From positions 1 through 64,000 of the forward strand of contig JABFGH010000026.1 of the NCBI GenBank assembly GCA_013112585.1: DNA of 64,000 nt, in the 5' to 3' direction. This document shows positions 1-7,518 of this stretch, piece by piece; within the stretch, counting starts at the first letter, position 1; every line of letters begins with the position of its first letter. The position numbers and the translations under genes were made by a program. A model generated the notes under the pieces. The model was not told the DNA's origin. It did no database searches and saw nothing but the letters and a program-made list of their open reading frames with translations. This stretch comes from Ignavibacteriota bacterium (lineage in GTDB: Bacteria > Bacteroidota > Ignavibacteria > Ignavibacteriales > Melioribacteraceae).

Positions 1-55
1 AGTTTTTAACAGTTTTAGATTTAAGTCTATCACTAAAGTTATTAACTGTTTTCAT
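1..55 (-). CDS. 5' end of an unidentified protein gene, cut by the window edge
   Basis: Eighteen codons are visible on the minus strand, starting at an ATG at 55-53 and running off the left edge. The peptide begins MKTVNNFSDRLKSKTVKN, which is hydrophilic and carries no signal peptide. A good ribosome binding site (AAGAGG, about 8 bases upstream) supports the start. The region upstream of it (65-118) holds two AT-rich palindromes that could be regulatory. The product cannot be identified from so few residues. Confidence 0.5.
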   Translation of the reverse strand, partial: MKTVNNFSDRLKSKTVKN

Positions 56-104
56 TTTGATACCTCTTAGAAGTTTTTATTAAATTTAATAAAACTTCCT
101 TTGG

Positions 105-118
105 GTATCATATGATAC
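105..118. promoter_or_regulatory. 14-bp perfect palindrome, possible operator
   Basis: GTATCATATGATAC is a perfect 7+7 palindrome about 50 bases upstream of the truncated minus-strand gene. A second AT-rich inverted repeat (AAGTTTTTATTAAA / TTTAATAAAACTT, about 71-97) lies between it and the start codon. Symmetry and position fit a repressor operator. No regulator can be assigned. Confidence 0.3.
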
Positions 119-170
119 TAACTATAAGTAAGGAGTAGAATTTAGTATTGTGTAGTTTTAATACAATGGA

Positions 171-207
171 GCCGCCACTCAAATTTTGATTGGCGGCTTT
201 TTTATTT
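171..207 (+). terminator. Rho-independent terminator without a visible upstream gene
   Basis: GCCGCCA (171-177) pairs with TGGCGGC (191-197), the inner TCAAA/TTTGA bases extend the stem, and a T-rich tract (TTTTTTATTT) follows on the plus strand. This is a canonical intrinsic terminator. No plus-strand coding sequence ends just upstream, so it may end a short non-coding transcript starting around 100-130. Confidence 0.6.
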
Positions 208-710
208 GCTGGCTGATAAAGATCAAAATTCGCTAATCGATATTTTAAAATTAAAAAGATTTAATAAAAAGATGATTTAAGAATAACCATTGTTGATTTT
301 TGATTTGAGAAGTAAAAACCAGTGAGAATAGATTACATCAAAAATCTGAAATCGTCAATCCTGCCTACCGGTAGGTAGGGATTGCAGATTTTAGATTTGT
401 GTTGTAAAAGAAACGGAATGCAAAAACAATAACGAATAACGAACACTGAATTTTGAATATCGAATTGCGAATATCGGTAATCCTTATTGCGGTACCATAG
501 GTATCCCTTTGGGGCAGGCAGGCTTCAATCATCAATAATGAATTAAAAATGTTTTCCAAAGATCCTATCTTCAAGGGCGAAGATATGATCTTGTGTTCGA
601 GAATGATATTGAAGGATAATATCAAATATGATACTAAAAACAATTCCTTTCTTTTAATTTGCATTAAAAACGAATGTTTTAATTAGAGACATTATTAGCT
701 ATTGTCCCAT
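208..710. other. Non-coding stretch with word-repeat DNA and a long hairpin
   Basis: No convincing gene is seen. The sequence is built from recurring words such as aatatcg, gaatatcgaattgcgaatatcgg and aaatctgaaatc, as in other spacers of this window. It includes the 339-399 hairpin. A 99-codon minus-strand frame (365-664) crosses these repeats and has the composition of chance coding. Confidence 0.5.
339..399. repeat. 61-bp imperfect inverted repeat around CCTACCGGTAGG
   Basis: The arms, about 30 bases each, meet at 369/370 around the perfect 12-bp palindrome CCTACCGGTAGG (364-375). The outer arms keep CAATCC/GGATTG and AAATCT/AGATTT pairing with a few mismatches and a small bulge. A single strand could fold into a long hairpin. 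There is no T-tract on either side, so it looks like a dispersed palindromic repeat rather than a terminator. Confidence 0.5.
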
Positions 711-726
711 CGTGATACAGATCACA
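711..726. promoter_or_regulatory. CRP/FNR-superfamily-like operator
   Basis: CGTGATACAGATCACA matches the classical CRP consensus TGTGA-N6-TCACA in nine of ten positions, and GTGAT-N4-ATCAC is perfectly symmetric. It lies about 130 bases upstream of the first small membrane-peptide gene. A TATTATTG box resembling the Bacteroidota -7 element follows within about 15 bases. The family and effector of the regulator cannot be told from the site. Confidence 0.45.
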
Positions 727-852
727 TTTTATTATTGTACGAAAACAGCTTGTTTTAGGTCATTTTACAGTGGCATTATAGTTGGACTTATTATTTTACC
801 CGCAACCAGCAAAAGTACTATTAACCTAAAATACCAAGAAAGGACTCACAAA

Positions 853-1032
853 ATGCTTAACATTTTCGTAGGCATGTTATTCGGAATTTTATTTCTGTCA
901 TTAACGGTTTTCTATATTGTTACACTAGGCAGGCTAACGTATTTGGTTATCGAGATTGCTTATACAGGAATTAAACAATCATTATCCGGCAAAACTGTTT
1001 TAATAGAAGATTCGGCTTTTAACATTCAATAG
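853..1032 (+). CDS. Small single-span membrane protein, unknown function
   Basis: This is a 59-residue protein starting MLNIFVGMLFG. One strongly hydrophobic segment covers about residues 2-28, followed by a short amphipathic tail with a few charged residues. The frame is open back to 712, but the ATG at 853 follows an AAAGGA ribosome binding site at a proper distance, and the upstream extension is cysteine-rich and unlike a protein start. A second mini-gene follows after 8 bases. I do not recognise the family; small subunits of respiratory or transport complexes have this look, which is inference only. Confidence 0.45.
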   Translation: MLNIFVGMLFGILFLSLTVFYIVTLGRLTYLVIEIAYTGIKQSLSGKTVLIEDSAFNIQ

Positions 1033-1040
1033 GTATATCG

Positions 1041-1118
1041 ATGCTTTTTGTTTATCTATTAATATTATTTTTAACTGTGCTGCAGTTTTATGTTTACGTT
1101 ACTAACTATAAAAAGTAA
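1041..1118 (+). CDS. 25-residue hydrophobic membrane peptide
   Basis: ATG at 1041 opens a 25-codon frame (MLFVYLLILFLTVLQFYVYV, then TNYKK). It is almost entirely one transmembrane helix with a positively charged C-terminus. It begins 8 bases after the preceding small gene, with an AGG-containing ribosome binding site in the gap, so the two look like a translationally linked pair. The size is that of KdpF- or CydX-like mini-subunits, but no motif decides and no partner large subunit is adjacent. It could be chance, but spacing and composition argue for a real gene. Confidence 0.4.
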   Translation: MLFVYLLILFLTVLQFYVYVTNYKK

Positions 1119-1149
1119 AATTTAACGTTTATTATATAGTCTCGTAAAC

Positions 1150-3771
1150 TCAGCTAAATTCATTCAAAATAGTTTTTAATTTTGTTAATGAATTTTCCCA
1201 GTCTGCTTTTTTAGCTTTTTCCTTTTCCACAACTTCATCGGGTGCATTGTTTACAAATTTTTCGTTCGATAATTTTTTATTTACACCAATCAGCATTCCT
1301 TCAAGTCTCTTAATTTCTTTATTCAACCTTGCTTTCTCAACTTCTAAATCAATCAGTCCTTCAAGAGGAATAAATATTTCGCAGCCCTTAACCACGGCAG
1401 AAGCACATGCTTTGGGCTTGGTTATTTCCTCACCTACTTCAATCGAAGAAACTTTAACCAATGATTTTATGTATGCCTCTTGCACTTCACTAACCTTTGC
1501 TGTTTTTAAAATCAGCTTTATTTCTTTTGATGGAGCAATATTCATTTCGCCCCGTATATTTCTTATTGCTGTCACTACACTCTGAACAAATTCAATTTCA
1601 TCTTCGGCATCTTTGTCAATTTTACTGCTGTCCAATTCCGGCATTGAAGAAATTGAAATACTTTCTCCATCTTTTCTTTCGGCAATAAGATTCCATAACT
1701 CCTCCGTTATAAAGGGCATAAATGGATGAACAATTTTAAGCATATCCTCAAAAAGTTTAATTGACCTTGTAATTACCGCAGCTTTAATTTCTTTATCATC
1801 GGAATAGAGCCTATTTTTTGAAAGCTCTAAATACCAATCGCAGAAGTCATTCCAAACGAAACGGTAAAGTATTTTTGTAGCTCCGTTTATATCATAACTA
1901 TCCAAAGCTTTATACAATTGTGTTAATGTACTTTGCAAACGAGAGGCAATCCATTTATCGGTAAAGTCTAAATGTTTTTCAAGATACTCTTCCTTCATTT
2001 CCACATCTTGAGCATTCATCAATAAAAATCTTCCTGCGTTCCAAATTTTATTTGCAAAGTTTCTGCCTATTTCACATTTCTCGATACTGAAAAGAACATC
2101 TTGCCCCAGCGGTGCCACATAATTAATTGAAAATCTTAAAGCATCGGCGCCGTAATCTTCAATAACTTCAAGTGGATCAGGGGAATTGCCAAGTGACTTG
2201 CTCATTCGTCTTCCCTGCATATCGCGTATGGTACTTGTGAAATAAACATCTTTGAAAGGTATATCACCCATGTAATGCAAACCAGCCATTATCATTCGCG
2301 CTACCCAAAAGAAAATAATATCGGGTGCGGTAACAAGCAGATCGGTGGGATAATAATATTTTTGTTCCTCTTCAGTTTTAAAAACATCCTGCGCCCAAAG
2401 CCAGCTTGATGCCCATGTATCAAGAACATCATCATCCTGCACATAATTTTCAATATCTTTCGGCGGTTCAACGTCGCAGTAAATTTCCTTTGTCTCTTTA
2501 TGATACCAAACCGGTATTCTGTGTCCCCACCAAAGCTGTCGAGAAATGCACCAGTCACGAATATTACTCATCCAATGCTCATAAGTTTTAACCCAATGCG
2601 GGGGATGAAATTTAATATCGCCATCTTTAACAACCTTTAATGCCGGTGCAGATAGTTCCTCCATCTTCATAAACCACTGTTCCGAAAGGTAAGGCTCTAT
2701 TGGTACATTGCCCCTTTGGCTGTAACCAACATTGTTGGTGTAGTCTTCTATCTTTTCAAGCAGACCTAATTCTTCAAATTTTGCAACAACTTTTTTTCTC
2801 ACGTCAAATCTATCAAGGTTCTGAAATTCTTTCGGTACATTTTCATTTGTTGAAGCATTTTCATTAAAGATATTTATCAGTTCTAATTTATTCCTCTTTC
2901 CCATTTCATAATCGTTAAAATCATGTGCGGGAGTAATTTTAACTGCACCGGTTCCAAATTCCATTTCAACATATTCATCTGCAAAAATTGGAATTTCTCT
3001 CCCGACAATAGGTAGAATAATTTTTTTACCAACAAGGTGTTTAAACCTTTCATCTTTTGGATTTACTGCAACGCCTGTATCGCCAAGCATAGTTTCGGGT
3101 CGTGTTGTAGCAACCGTTACAAATTCCTCGGAATCTTTTACGGGATACTTAAAATACCACAGCTTTCCGTTTACCGGTTTAAAGATTACTTCTTCATCAG
3201 AGATTGCAGATTTTGATGCGGGGTCCCAGTTTACCATTCTGTATCCGCGGTAAATTAAGCCTTTGTTATAAAGATCAACAAATGTTTCAATTACTTTTCT
3301 GTAGTAGTGATCATCCATTGTAAAACGTTCTCTGTCCCAATCGCAGCTAACGCCGAGTTTGCGCAACTGACTAATAATTATTCCGCCGTACTTCTCTTTC
3401 CATTGATAGCAATGTTTTAAAAATTCCTCTCTTCCAATATCCCATTTATCAACACCTTGTTCTTTAAGATATGCTATCACTTTGGATTCGGTAGCAATAG
3501 AGGCATGATCGGTACCCGGAACCCAGCAAGCATTAAAGCCGAGCATTCTTTTATATCTAATGTAAACATCTTGAATTGTATTATTAAGAATATGACCTAT
3601 ATGGAGTATGCCTGTAATATTCGGCGGAGGTATAACAATTGTATATGCTTCCTTTGTTTCATCTATTTCGGAATGATAAAATTTATTTTCTTCCCAGTAT
3701 TTGTACCATTTATCTTCAACATCATTAGGGTTATAGGCTTTAGGTATGTTATCAAGATTTTTTACTTTCAT
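1150..3771 (-). CDS. valS: Valyl-tRNA synthetase
   Basis: This is a class I aminoacyl-tRNA synthetase that charges tRNA-Val in the cytoplasm and edits misacylated Thr. About 873 residues is the usual length. Visible motifs are PPPNITG followed by HIGH (residues 57-60), the editing-domain signature TTRPETMLGDT, and the KMSKS-type loop RMSKSLGN near residue 520. The anticodon-binding domain follows, then the C-terminal coiled-coil arm typical of ValRS (about 800-870). The frame opens at a TTG (3777), but the ATG at 3771 is the better start. It is flanked by spacer DNA on both sides and is probably transcribed alone. Confidence 0.97.
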   Translation of the reverse strand: MKVKNLDNIPKAYNPNDVEDKWYKYWEENKFYHSEIDETKEAYTIVIPPPNITGILHIGHILNNTIQDVYIRYKRMLGFNACWVPGTDHASIATESKVIAYLKEQGVDKWDIGREEFLKHCYQWKEKYGGIIISQLRKLGVSCDWDRERFTMDDHYYRKVIETFVDLYNKGLIYRGYRMVNWDPASKSAISDEEVIFKPVNGKLWYFKYPVKDSEEFVTVATTRPETMLGDTGVAVNPKDERFKHLVGKKIILPIVGREIPIFADEYVEMEFGTGAVKITPAHDFNDYEMGKRNKLELINIFNENASTNENVPKEFQNLDRFDVRKKVVAKFEELGLLEKIEDYTNNVGYSQRGNVPIEPYLSEQWFMKMEELSAPALKVVKDGDIKFHPPHWVKTYEHWMSNIRDWCISRQLWWGHRIPVWYHKETKEIYCDVEPPKDIENYVQDDDVLDTWASSWLWAQDVFKTEEEQKYYYPTDLLVTAPDIIFFWVARMIMAGLHYMGDIPFKDVYFTSTIRDMQGRRMSKSLGNSPDPLEVIEDYGADALRFSINYVAPLGQDVLFSIEKCEIGRNFANKIWNAGRFLLMNAQDVEMKEEYLEKHLDFTDKWIASRLQSTLTQLYKALDSYDINGATKILYRFVWNDFCDWYLELSKNRLYSDDKEIKAAVITRSIKLFEDMLKIVHPFMPFITEELWNLIAERKDGESISISSMPELDSSKIDKDAEDEIEFVQSVVTAIRNIRGEMNIAPSKEIKLILKTAKVSEVQEAYIKSLVKVSSIEVGEEITKPKACASAVVKGCEIFIPLEGLIDLEVEKARLNKEIKRLEGMLIGVNKKLSNEKFVNNAPDEVVEKEKAKKADWENSLTKLKTILNEFS

Positions 3772-3777
3772 TTTCAA

Positions 3778-4085
3778 TCCATTGTTCTAAAAATTTAAAT
3801 TGTAAATATAAGGAAAAATTGGAGAAGTGTGAGAAGAATGCATGGTTAAATGATTGCATGGTTGAATGACTGGCAGAAAATAGTAGCTAGTAGTTAGGAG
3901 TTAGGAGTTAGGAGTTAGGAGTTAGAATTCAGAATCCAGAATCCAGAATCAAGAAGTTAAAATATAATGCAGTTAATGATAAAAAGCAGCATGATTGCAT
4001 GGCTGCATGGGGAATGATTGCATAACTTACCTTATATTTTTGGTTTTTGACAATTCAGCAATTAAACAATTAAACCATTTATATT
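3778..4085. repeat. Spacer with 7-bp tandem repeats (taggagt and agaatcc units)
   Basis: No gene is seen. From about 3891 to 3924 the unit taggagt repeats in tandem, followed directly by agaatcc units to about 3955. The word gattgcatgg recurs on both sides (3853-3870, 3993-4020). The same agaatcc satellite appears again at 23327-23375. Such short-period repeats are prone to slippage. Confidence 0.6.
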
Positions 4086-5585
4086 TCACTTCCAGTCTGG
4101 TGTCGTGCCGGTTTTAATTATTCTTTCGCGGTTATTCCCATCTCTATCCATTCTCCATATTTCTTTATTTGAATTTGGAATGTTGCTTGTGTGAACAAAT
4201 AAAATTTGTGTGCCGTCTGAAGAAAATCTGGGATAAAGGTCATTCGTTCCATCCGGTTTATTTACCGATATATCAACGGCTTCAGTGCTATCCACATGAA
4301 TAATAAAAACATGGGCATCTAACTGCCTCCCATCGGCAGATTCATAACCGGAAACATCATGAGTAAAAATTATTTCTCTTCCGTCTATTGAGAAAGAGGG
4401 ACTTTCAACTATTCCCGGTAAGTTAGCAACTAACTCAGTTTGATTATTACCGTCACTATCCATCAGAATAATTTCATTATCATAAATATTTGCTCCAACC
4501 GCCAGTGCTGTAATCTTATTATATTGCGGTGCCCATTCACATTCTCTAAAATGCCTGCCGGCTGGAGCAGTTGTTATCTGATTTAAGTCGGAGCCATCCG
4601 AACGAATAGAATATAATTTTTCGTAATTAGCATATAATAATCTTCCGCCATCCGGTGACCATGAGAAACCCATTCCATAATTATGGTAGCCTGCAACGGG
4701 TAAATTGGTAACTTTTCTTACATCCGAACCATCACGGTTCATAGTATAAATATGTGTCTGCACTTGTTCATCGGAACTGAACGCAATTTTATCCAAATTA
4801 GGGCTCAATCGCGGACTCCAATCCCTGTAAGGTCTGTTTGTCAATTTTACACTATCGGTATCAATTAAATTAGCTGAATATATTTCAAAGTTACCCTCAA
4901 TATTTGCAGAGTAAACTATTCTGTTATCGGGGAAACTTTTTGTATTAAATCTCCAAAGTTCACCGTTGGCTTCTTCATTTTCTTGATCTCGAACAACAAC
5001 CTGCCAAAAGTATGCTGTACTATATTTAAGGTTTTCAACAAGTTTTGTCGTATCGGATAAGTTTTCAGCCGAAGCTACAGGAATTAAATCATTAGATTCA
5101 AATAAATATATATCATAAACTAAACTATCATTTTCATCCGGGTCAGATGCGCTCCAAGATAAATTTAGGGTTGTGGGCTGATCTGTCGATAAATTTTTAG
5201 GGGAAGGATCACTTGGTGTATTTGGTTTACTATTTCCTTCTACTTCCTCTTCAAGCAAAATTGTTGCGTTTGTTGTTTCATCTTCCTTAACACTTATTGT
5301 TACCGATCCATTTTTATAACCGACTTTTTTAGCTGTTATTGTATAATTATCAGTAGGAATATCATCAATTGAAAACATTCCGTTTGCATTAGTAACAATT
5401 GCGTGTGTAGGCGGACCGGTAGTAATACTTGCGCCTTCAATAGGTGTAGAAGTTTCAGCATCAAGCACAACGCCGCTTATGCTTCCGAATAACTCCGGTT
5501 CAAAATTATCCTCGTCACAAGAATAAAGGAGAAATGATAGAAGAATACTTACGACGATTGAATAAAAGTATGTACTGCTGTGCAT
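4086..5585 (-). CDS. Lipoprotein with CarboxypepD_reg, FnIII-like and PD40 (TolB-like) propeller repeats
   Basis: This is a 499-residue predicted lipoprotein. It has a hydrophobic signal ending in a lipobox (LLYSC, Cys about 23). A carboxypeptidase-regulatory-like beta sandwich follows (SISGVVLDAETSTPIEGA, about 35-110), then a fibronectin III-like domain (about 120-215). The C-terminal half is a beta-propeller of PD40/WD40-like units, with repeats such as FSWSPDGGRLLYA and IYTMNRDGSDVR. It likely sits in the outer membrane or periplasm and binds polymers or partner proteins; no catalytic residues are seen. It lies 111 bases downstream of the csgB-like gene in the same direction, so it may be the last gene of the curli transcript. 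A ribosome binding site (AAGGAAAA) supports the start. Confidence 0.75.
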   Translation of the reverse strand: MHSSTYFYSIVVSILLSFLLYSCDEDNFEPELFGSISGVVLDAETSTPIEGASITTGPPTHAIVTNANGMFSIDDIPTDNYTITAKKVGYKNGSVTISVKEDETTNATILLEEEVEGNSKPNTPSDPSPKNLSTDQPTTLNLSWSASDPDENDSLVYDIYLFESNDLIPVASAENLSDTTKLVENLKYSTAYFWQVVVRDQENEEANGELWRFNTKSFPDNRIVYSANIEGNFEIYSANLIDTDSVKLTNRPYRDWSPRLSPNLDKIAFSSDEQVQTHIYTMNRDGSDVRKVTNLPVAGYHNYGMGFSWSPDGGRLLYANYEKLYSIRSDGSDLNQITTAPAGRHFRECEWAPQYNKITALAVGANIYDNEIILMDSDGNNQTELVANLPGIVESPSFSIDGREIIFTHDVSGYESADGRQLDAHVFIIHVDSTEAVDISVNKPDGTNDLYPRFSSDGTQILFVHTSNIPNSNKEIWRMDRDGNNRERIIKTGTTPDWK

Positions 5586-5658
5586 TTTATTTTTTCCTTA
5601 CAATATTTTGAATCGATGCTATTCTATTAAGCGGTTAATTGCTTAATGATTTTAAGTA

Positions 5659-5682
5659 ACTGCCCCGCATATGCGAGGCAGT
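5659..5682. repeat. Inverted repeat between csgB-like gene and PD40 lipoprotein gene
   Basis: ACTGCC and GGCAGT flank the inner palindrome GCATATGC, giving a 24-base hairpin. In the minus direction, that of both neighbouring genes, no U-tract follows; an AT-rich T-containing tract follows only in the plus direction. It may be a weak processing or attenuation signal, or a dispersed repeat. Confidence 0.4.
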
Positions 5683-5696
5683 AAATTATTTTTTTA

Positions 5697-6263
5697 TTAT
5701 TTAATTGTTCCGTTGGTTATAGATATTTTTAATCCATTACCAAACTGTGTTACTTTGTATGATGGTCCTAATTGACCTGTACCGTTTTCAATTTGTAATA
5801 CCTCGTTACTTATACCAAATTGAAAAATGCCGTAATCTAAATTTGTTCCGGTTAATTCTTGTTCAACATTATTATCTATGCCGAACTGATGAACAACAGT
5901 GGAGATATCAATACCATCAGCACTGCCTTCATAATTATTACCGTCGCCAACCTGCAGCACTTCAGTTATAATATCGTTTCCGTTTTGATTAACCGAAGCA
6001 TTATTCTGAAAACCTGCCTGGTTTATAATTGCGGCATTACCCGGTTGTATGTTTGCTGCATTTGTCTGTTCTATTATACCGGAATTTTGAACTCCGATCT
6101 GATTGATAATACTGATGCTGTTATAGTCTTCATTCAATTGAGTGTTCAATTGATTGAGTGCCTCAATTTGAGCAAGCAGCAGTTCTTCCGAAGTTTGTTT
6201 CTGCGCATAATTAAACGAGCACAACAAACATAAAAAAACAATTATTTTAATTAGTGATTTCAT
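5697..6263 (-). CDS. CsgB-like minor curlin / curli nucleator candidate
   Basis: This is a 188-residue secreted protein. It has a signal peptide (MKSLIKIIVFLCLLCSFNYAQ), a glutamine- and asparagine-rich helical stretch (about 22-48), then curlin-type repeats with the spacing N-x-A-x-x-x-Q-x-G (for example IINQAGFQNNASVNQNG and EVLQVGDGNN). At 188 residues it is far shorter than the four curlins upstream and close to E. coli CsgB (151). It is the last curlin gene in the run, 25 bases after its neighbour. Small size and degenerate repeats suggest a nucleator or cap rather than the bulk fibre subunit. The role is inference; the curlin repeat is seen directly. Confidence 0.7.
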   Translation of the reverse strand: MKSLIKIIVFLCLLCSFNYAQKQTSEELLLAQIEALNQLNTQLNEDYNSISIINQIGVQNSGIIEQTNAANIQPGNAAIINQAGFQNNASVNQNGNDIITEVLQVGDGNNYEGSADGIDISTVVHQFGIDNNVEQELTGTNLDYGIFQFGISNEVLQIENGTGQLGPSYKVTQFGNGLKISITNGTIK

Positions 6264-6288
6264 ATCATTTCCATTTTCAAAAAAGCTG

Positions 6289-7509
6289 TTATGGATTTTG
6301 TGTTATTACTGCATTGTTCATTCCACCGGTTTGGGTTATTGTGCCGTTGTGACCAGTACCGTTTGAAGTGATACTTCCGACATTAGAATTCCCGGTTTGT
6401 GATATTTTTGCAATGTTACTAATTCCATCTTGATAAATATCAGCGTCATTTAAGTCACCAATCTGGCTAATACCTCTATTGTTATTATTTGTCCCTGCAA
6501 TATTTCCATCACCCTTTTGAATTACATCAAGTTCATTATCATTGCCTTTTACGTAATTAGAAGATTTATTCCCATCACCATCTTGAAAGATATCAAGATC
6601 ATTGCTATAACTTCCTGAAGCATTGTTTCCATAAATTCGGGAGTTAACATAGTTATTATCACCGACCTGGTTACTCTTCATAACATTGCTGTGGGTATTA
6701 GCTGATGAAGATAAGTATGAAAAGTTATTGTCACCAACAGCATCTTGATCAACATTATTATCACTGCCGGCAACAACAGCCTGTAGGTCATTGTCATCAC
6801 CGAGCATATATTGATCTGCTATATTTCTATGACCTTGCTGACGAATTGATACATTGTTTCCTTTACCGTGTTGTTCTTGTTTAGCATCATTGTCATTACC
6901 TTTTTGATTTACAACTGCATGATTGCTGCCTGTCCAATCACCAAACTCCTGAAATTGATAAGAAGTATTATTATTACCGATTTGTTCAGTTATAGTATAA
7001 CTTGTATAAACGTCAAACTGTTGCGATTCAGCAGAGTTTGAACTACCAACTTGCCGAAAATAACTACTATTTGCTCTGCCTTGTTGGTTCTGGACACTCT
7101 CGTTTAAGTCACCAACTTGATCAACAAATGCATGATTTTCAGCACCCCAAGAATGATTACTTGGATCATCCTGAATAATTTCTGCATTATTTGTATTTCC
7201 TATCTGAGCAATTCCGGCATCACTCCTATGTCGGTTTTGCAAAATCGAACCAGTATTTCCAGTTCCATCCTGTGTTACACCTTTCGCTAACATATACCCG
7301 GTAACTCCATTTGGCCAGCTTATCCATTTTGTATCATCATTTTTATTTTTGTCACCTGTGGTTGTTATTGTACCGGTATTAGAGCTTCCTTTTTGATCGA
7401 CTAAACCTGTATTTTCATCGCCTGTTTGTGTTACTGTTGCTGTGTTGCTTTGTGCAACAAGCAAAGTTGAAACTAGCAGCATCACAAACGTAATTAATAA
7501 TTTTTTCAT
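6289..7509 (-). CDS. Large curlin-repeat amyloid subunit (CsgA-like), paralog 4
   Basis: This is a 406-residue secreted protein with signal peptide MKKLLITFVMLLVSTLLVAQ. The mature chain is almost entirely curlin repeats of about 22 residues (patterns like NTATVTQTGDENTG and ADIYQDGISNIAKISQTG), roughly 16-18 units by length against five in E. coli CsgA. Such repeats form the stacked strand-loop-strand units of curli amyloid. It ends with a block shared with two paralogs (GTITQTGGMNNAVITQNP). A GGAG ribosome binding site precedes the ATG, and the gene follows the previous curlin by only 9 bases with no hairpin between them. Confidence 0.85.
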   Translation of the reverse strand: MKKLLITFVMLLVSTLLVAQSNTATVTQTGDENTGLVDQKGSSNTGTITTTGDKNKNDDTKWISWPNGVTGYMLAKGVTQDGTGNTGSILQNRHRSDAGIAQIGNTNNAEIIQDDPSNHSWGAENHAFVDQVGDLNESVQNQQGRANSSYFRQVGSSNSAESQQFDVYTSYTITEQIGNNNTSYQFQEFGDWTGSNHAVVNQKGNDNDAKQEQHGKGNNVSIRQQGHRNIADQYMLGDDNDLQAVVAGSDNNVDQDAVGDNNFSYLSSSANTHSNVMKSNQVGDNNYVNSRIYGNNASGSYSNDLDIFQDGDGNKSSNYVKGNDNELDVIQKGDGNIAGTNNNNRGISQIGDLNDADIYQDGISNIAKISQTGNSNVGSITSNGTGHNGTITQTGGMNNAVITQNP

Positions 7510-7518
7510 TTCGTACTC

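Noticed and set aside
365-664. 99-codon minus-strand open frame
   Set aside because: It runs through word-repeat DNA and the 339-399 hairpin, has no good ribosome binding site at its start, and its residues look like translated repeats (RITDIRNSIFKIQ).
5659-5682. Terminator after the csgB-like gene
   Set aside because: The hairpin lacks a U-tract in the direction of transcription; recorded as an inverted repeat only.
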